Positions 63,189 through 64,000 of a stretch of 64,000 bases of DNA are shown in pieces. The first letter of the stretch is position 1, and every line of letters begins with the position of its first letter. This DNA comes from Prorocentrum cordatum (Eukaryota > Sar > Dinophyceae > Prorocentrales > Prorocentraceae): positions 151,470 to 215,469 of the forward strand of contig CAUYUJ010016371.1 of assembly GCA_963575745.1 (NCBI GenBank), in the 5' to 3' direction. The translations under genes and the position numbers were made by a program. Under the pieces are notes generated by a model. It had not been told where the DNA came from, ran no database searches, and saw only the letters and a program-made list of their open reading frames with translations.

Positions 63189-63541
63189 CTCAGCGCGGCG
63201 CCGCGGCAGCCCCGGCGACGCGCTGCACCCCGTGAGAGGAAAGAAGGTCGAGGTGCTGCCAGAAGGGACGCTGAACGAGGAACGGAGCACCTTCTGGGCC
63301 CCAGAAATTGCCCTGCGTGCACGAGCACGGCCAGAGGAACAGGACCGAAGGCGAGCCCCCTTCGAGCCCAAAGCGGTCCTCGTTTCAGCGTCTTGGCTGT
63401 GGCGCGTCGCTCCGTTCCACAGGGCGGGAGGCTGGGAGGGGCTCGGGATGTGGACGCTCGGGGACTGGGGAGTGGATGGCGTGAAGCGCCGAATTGTGGT
63501 GGGCCAGAACTGGCGAAGCGACACGATATCCAAGAATTCCT
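63189..63541 (-). other. Repeat R7 copy 2 and possible coding flank
   Basis: Minus strand 63535-63395 reads QEFLDIVSLRQFWPTTIRR, like 56860-57015. The plus strand holds GAGCCCAAAGCGGTCCTCGT as at 52855. No domain is recognised. Confidence 0.35.
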
Positions 63542-63593
63542 GACCGCACGCGCAGCCATGGGTAAATGTTGCAACTTGCATCGTCGACTTGTT
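63542..63593 (-). CDS. Possible exon downstream of the introner-like element, unknown gene
   Basis: Reads QVDDASCNIYPWLRVRS on the minus strand. It is in frame with the segment at 63760-63896 if the element at 63595-63757 is removed at the shared word CAAGTC. The exon end is not defined and there is no homology. Confidence 0.35.
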
Positions 63594-63594
63594 C

Positions 63595-63757
63595 TAAGTC
63601 GGGCATGTCCTCCTGCAGGCAGATCCGGAAGGACAAGTCAACGATAGCCAAACCATAATCAACAGTGATCGAAAATCATCGGCAAATCGTCCCCATACTA
63701 TTCTTTGGCGAAGTACTCGTTTGAACATTCCGCCCGTATAGGGACATGCCCGACTTA
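63595..63757 (-). mobile_element. Introner-like element with perfect 16-bp terminal inverted repeats
   Basis: TAAGTCGGGCATGTCC at 63595-63610 and GGACATGCCCGACTTA at 63742-63757 are perfect inverted repeats. Inside are CTCCTGCAG|GCAGAT and CCGTATAG|GGAC, GC-AG splice-like ends on the plus strand, and ATCGTCCCCATACTATT. The flanks share CAAGTC when read on the minus strand. Confidence 0.8.
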
Positions 63758-63759
63758 AG

Positions 63760-63929
63760 ACTTGCTTGCTTCCATCGCCTTCGGCGTCTGGCCGCGCCGC
63801 CGTCAGAGCTGGGTCTCCCGGGATGCAGGGCTGGTCGCTCCAGTGATCGCTGCGGCGTGCCACGGATGTCACACGCAGGAGGTATCTCTGCGCCATCACT
63901 GTGCCCGGCCAAGGCCATCCTGTGCCCAT
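63760..63929 (-). CDS. Possible exon upstream of the introner-like element, unknown gene
   Basis: A minus-strand frame with an internal Met reads MAQRYLLRVTSVARRSDHWS, DQPCIPGDPALTAARPDAEG and DGSKQ. The composition is protein-like and free of repeats. I recognise no family. The frame continues into 63542-63593 only if the intervening element is spliced out. Start and strand are tentative. Confidence 0.35.
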
Positions 63930-64000
63930 GAATAGTGTATACGCCTCGTGGCCCCCTGGCCGAGGCCCAAAGGGCGTAATACACCATCGTGGAGCCCAGG
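63930..64000. other. Window edge, nothing further recognised
   Basis: Short non-repetitive end. CGGCCAGGGGGCCACGAGGCG on the minus strand may belong to the possible gene at 63760-63929. Confidence 0.3.

Overview
This window looks like a gene-poor, repeat-saturated stretch of a GC-rich dinoflagellate nuclear genome. That identification is inference. It rests on a non-LTR retrotransposon of the endonuclease-RT-RNase H type, a tyrosine recombinase of a type I associate with dinoflagellates, a Trp-rich PPR gene that splices in frame through GC-AG introns, and many short inverted-repeat elements whose ends carry GC-AG splice-like signals. No bacterial operon, rRNA gene, tRNA gene or CRISPR array was seen.

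Layout. 1-6.0 kb: one degenerate LINE on the minus strand (ORF1-like zinc-finger/coiled-coil protein, then endonuclease, RT and RNase H broken over several frames). 6-16 kb: simple and degenerate tandem repeats, including 1.6 kb of CAT-type trinucleotides. 16.2-18.1 kb: a frameshifted tyrosine recombinase on the minus strand; the start of the same element recurs, without the recombinase, at 23.9-24.7 kb. Between them lie a 44-nt C run, CCCTAA-like tracts, a duplicated block of about 1 kb and a 160-bp satellite. 24.7-46 kb: mostly inverted-repeat elements, purine/pyrimidine microsatellites and minisatellites (49, 16, 152 and 53 bp units). 46.1-47.3 kb: an uninterrupted C-terminal LINE fragment. 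50.2-51.5 kb: the best host gene, a three-exon PPR protein on the minus strand. 51.5-64 kb: introner-like elements, more inverted-repeat elements, a tRNA-like dispersed repeat and a 1.2-kb tandem array; the right edge may hold exons of an unidentified minus-strand gene.

The main theme is small non-autonomous mobile DNA. One family (four copies) has terminal inverted repeats of about 37 bp, conserved internal hairpins and exact 5-bp target duplications at three copies. A second family with ends like GTCGGGCATGTCC looks introner-like: one copy is flanked by an 11-bp duplication and lies just upstream of the PPR coding exons. At least five further inverted-repeat families occur in one to three copies each. 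I see no transposase that could move them, apart from the broken recombinase and the LINEs.

Limits: everything here was read by eye. Repeat edges are good to a few bases where target duplications are named and to about 10-20 bases elsewhere. Most long open frames here are products of GGA, GCC or CAT repeats and are not genes.
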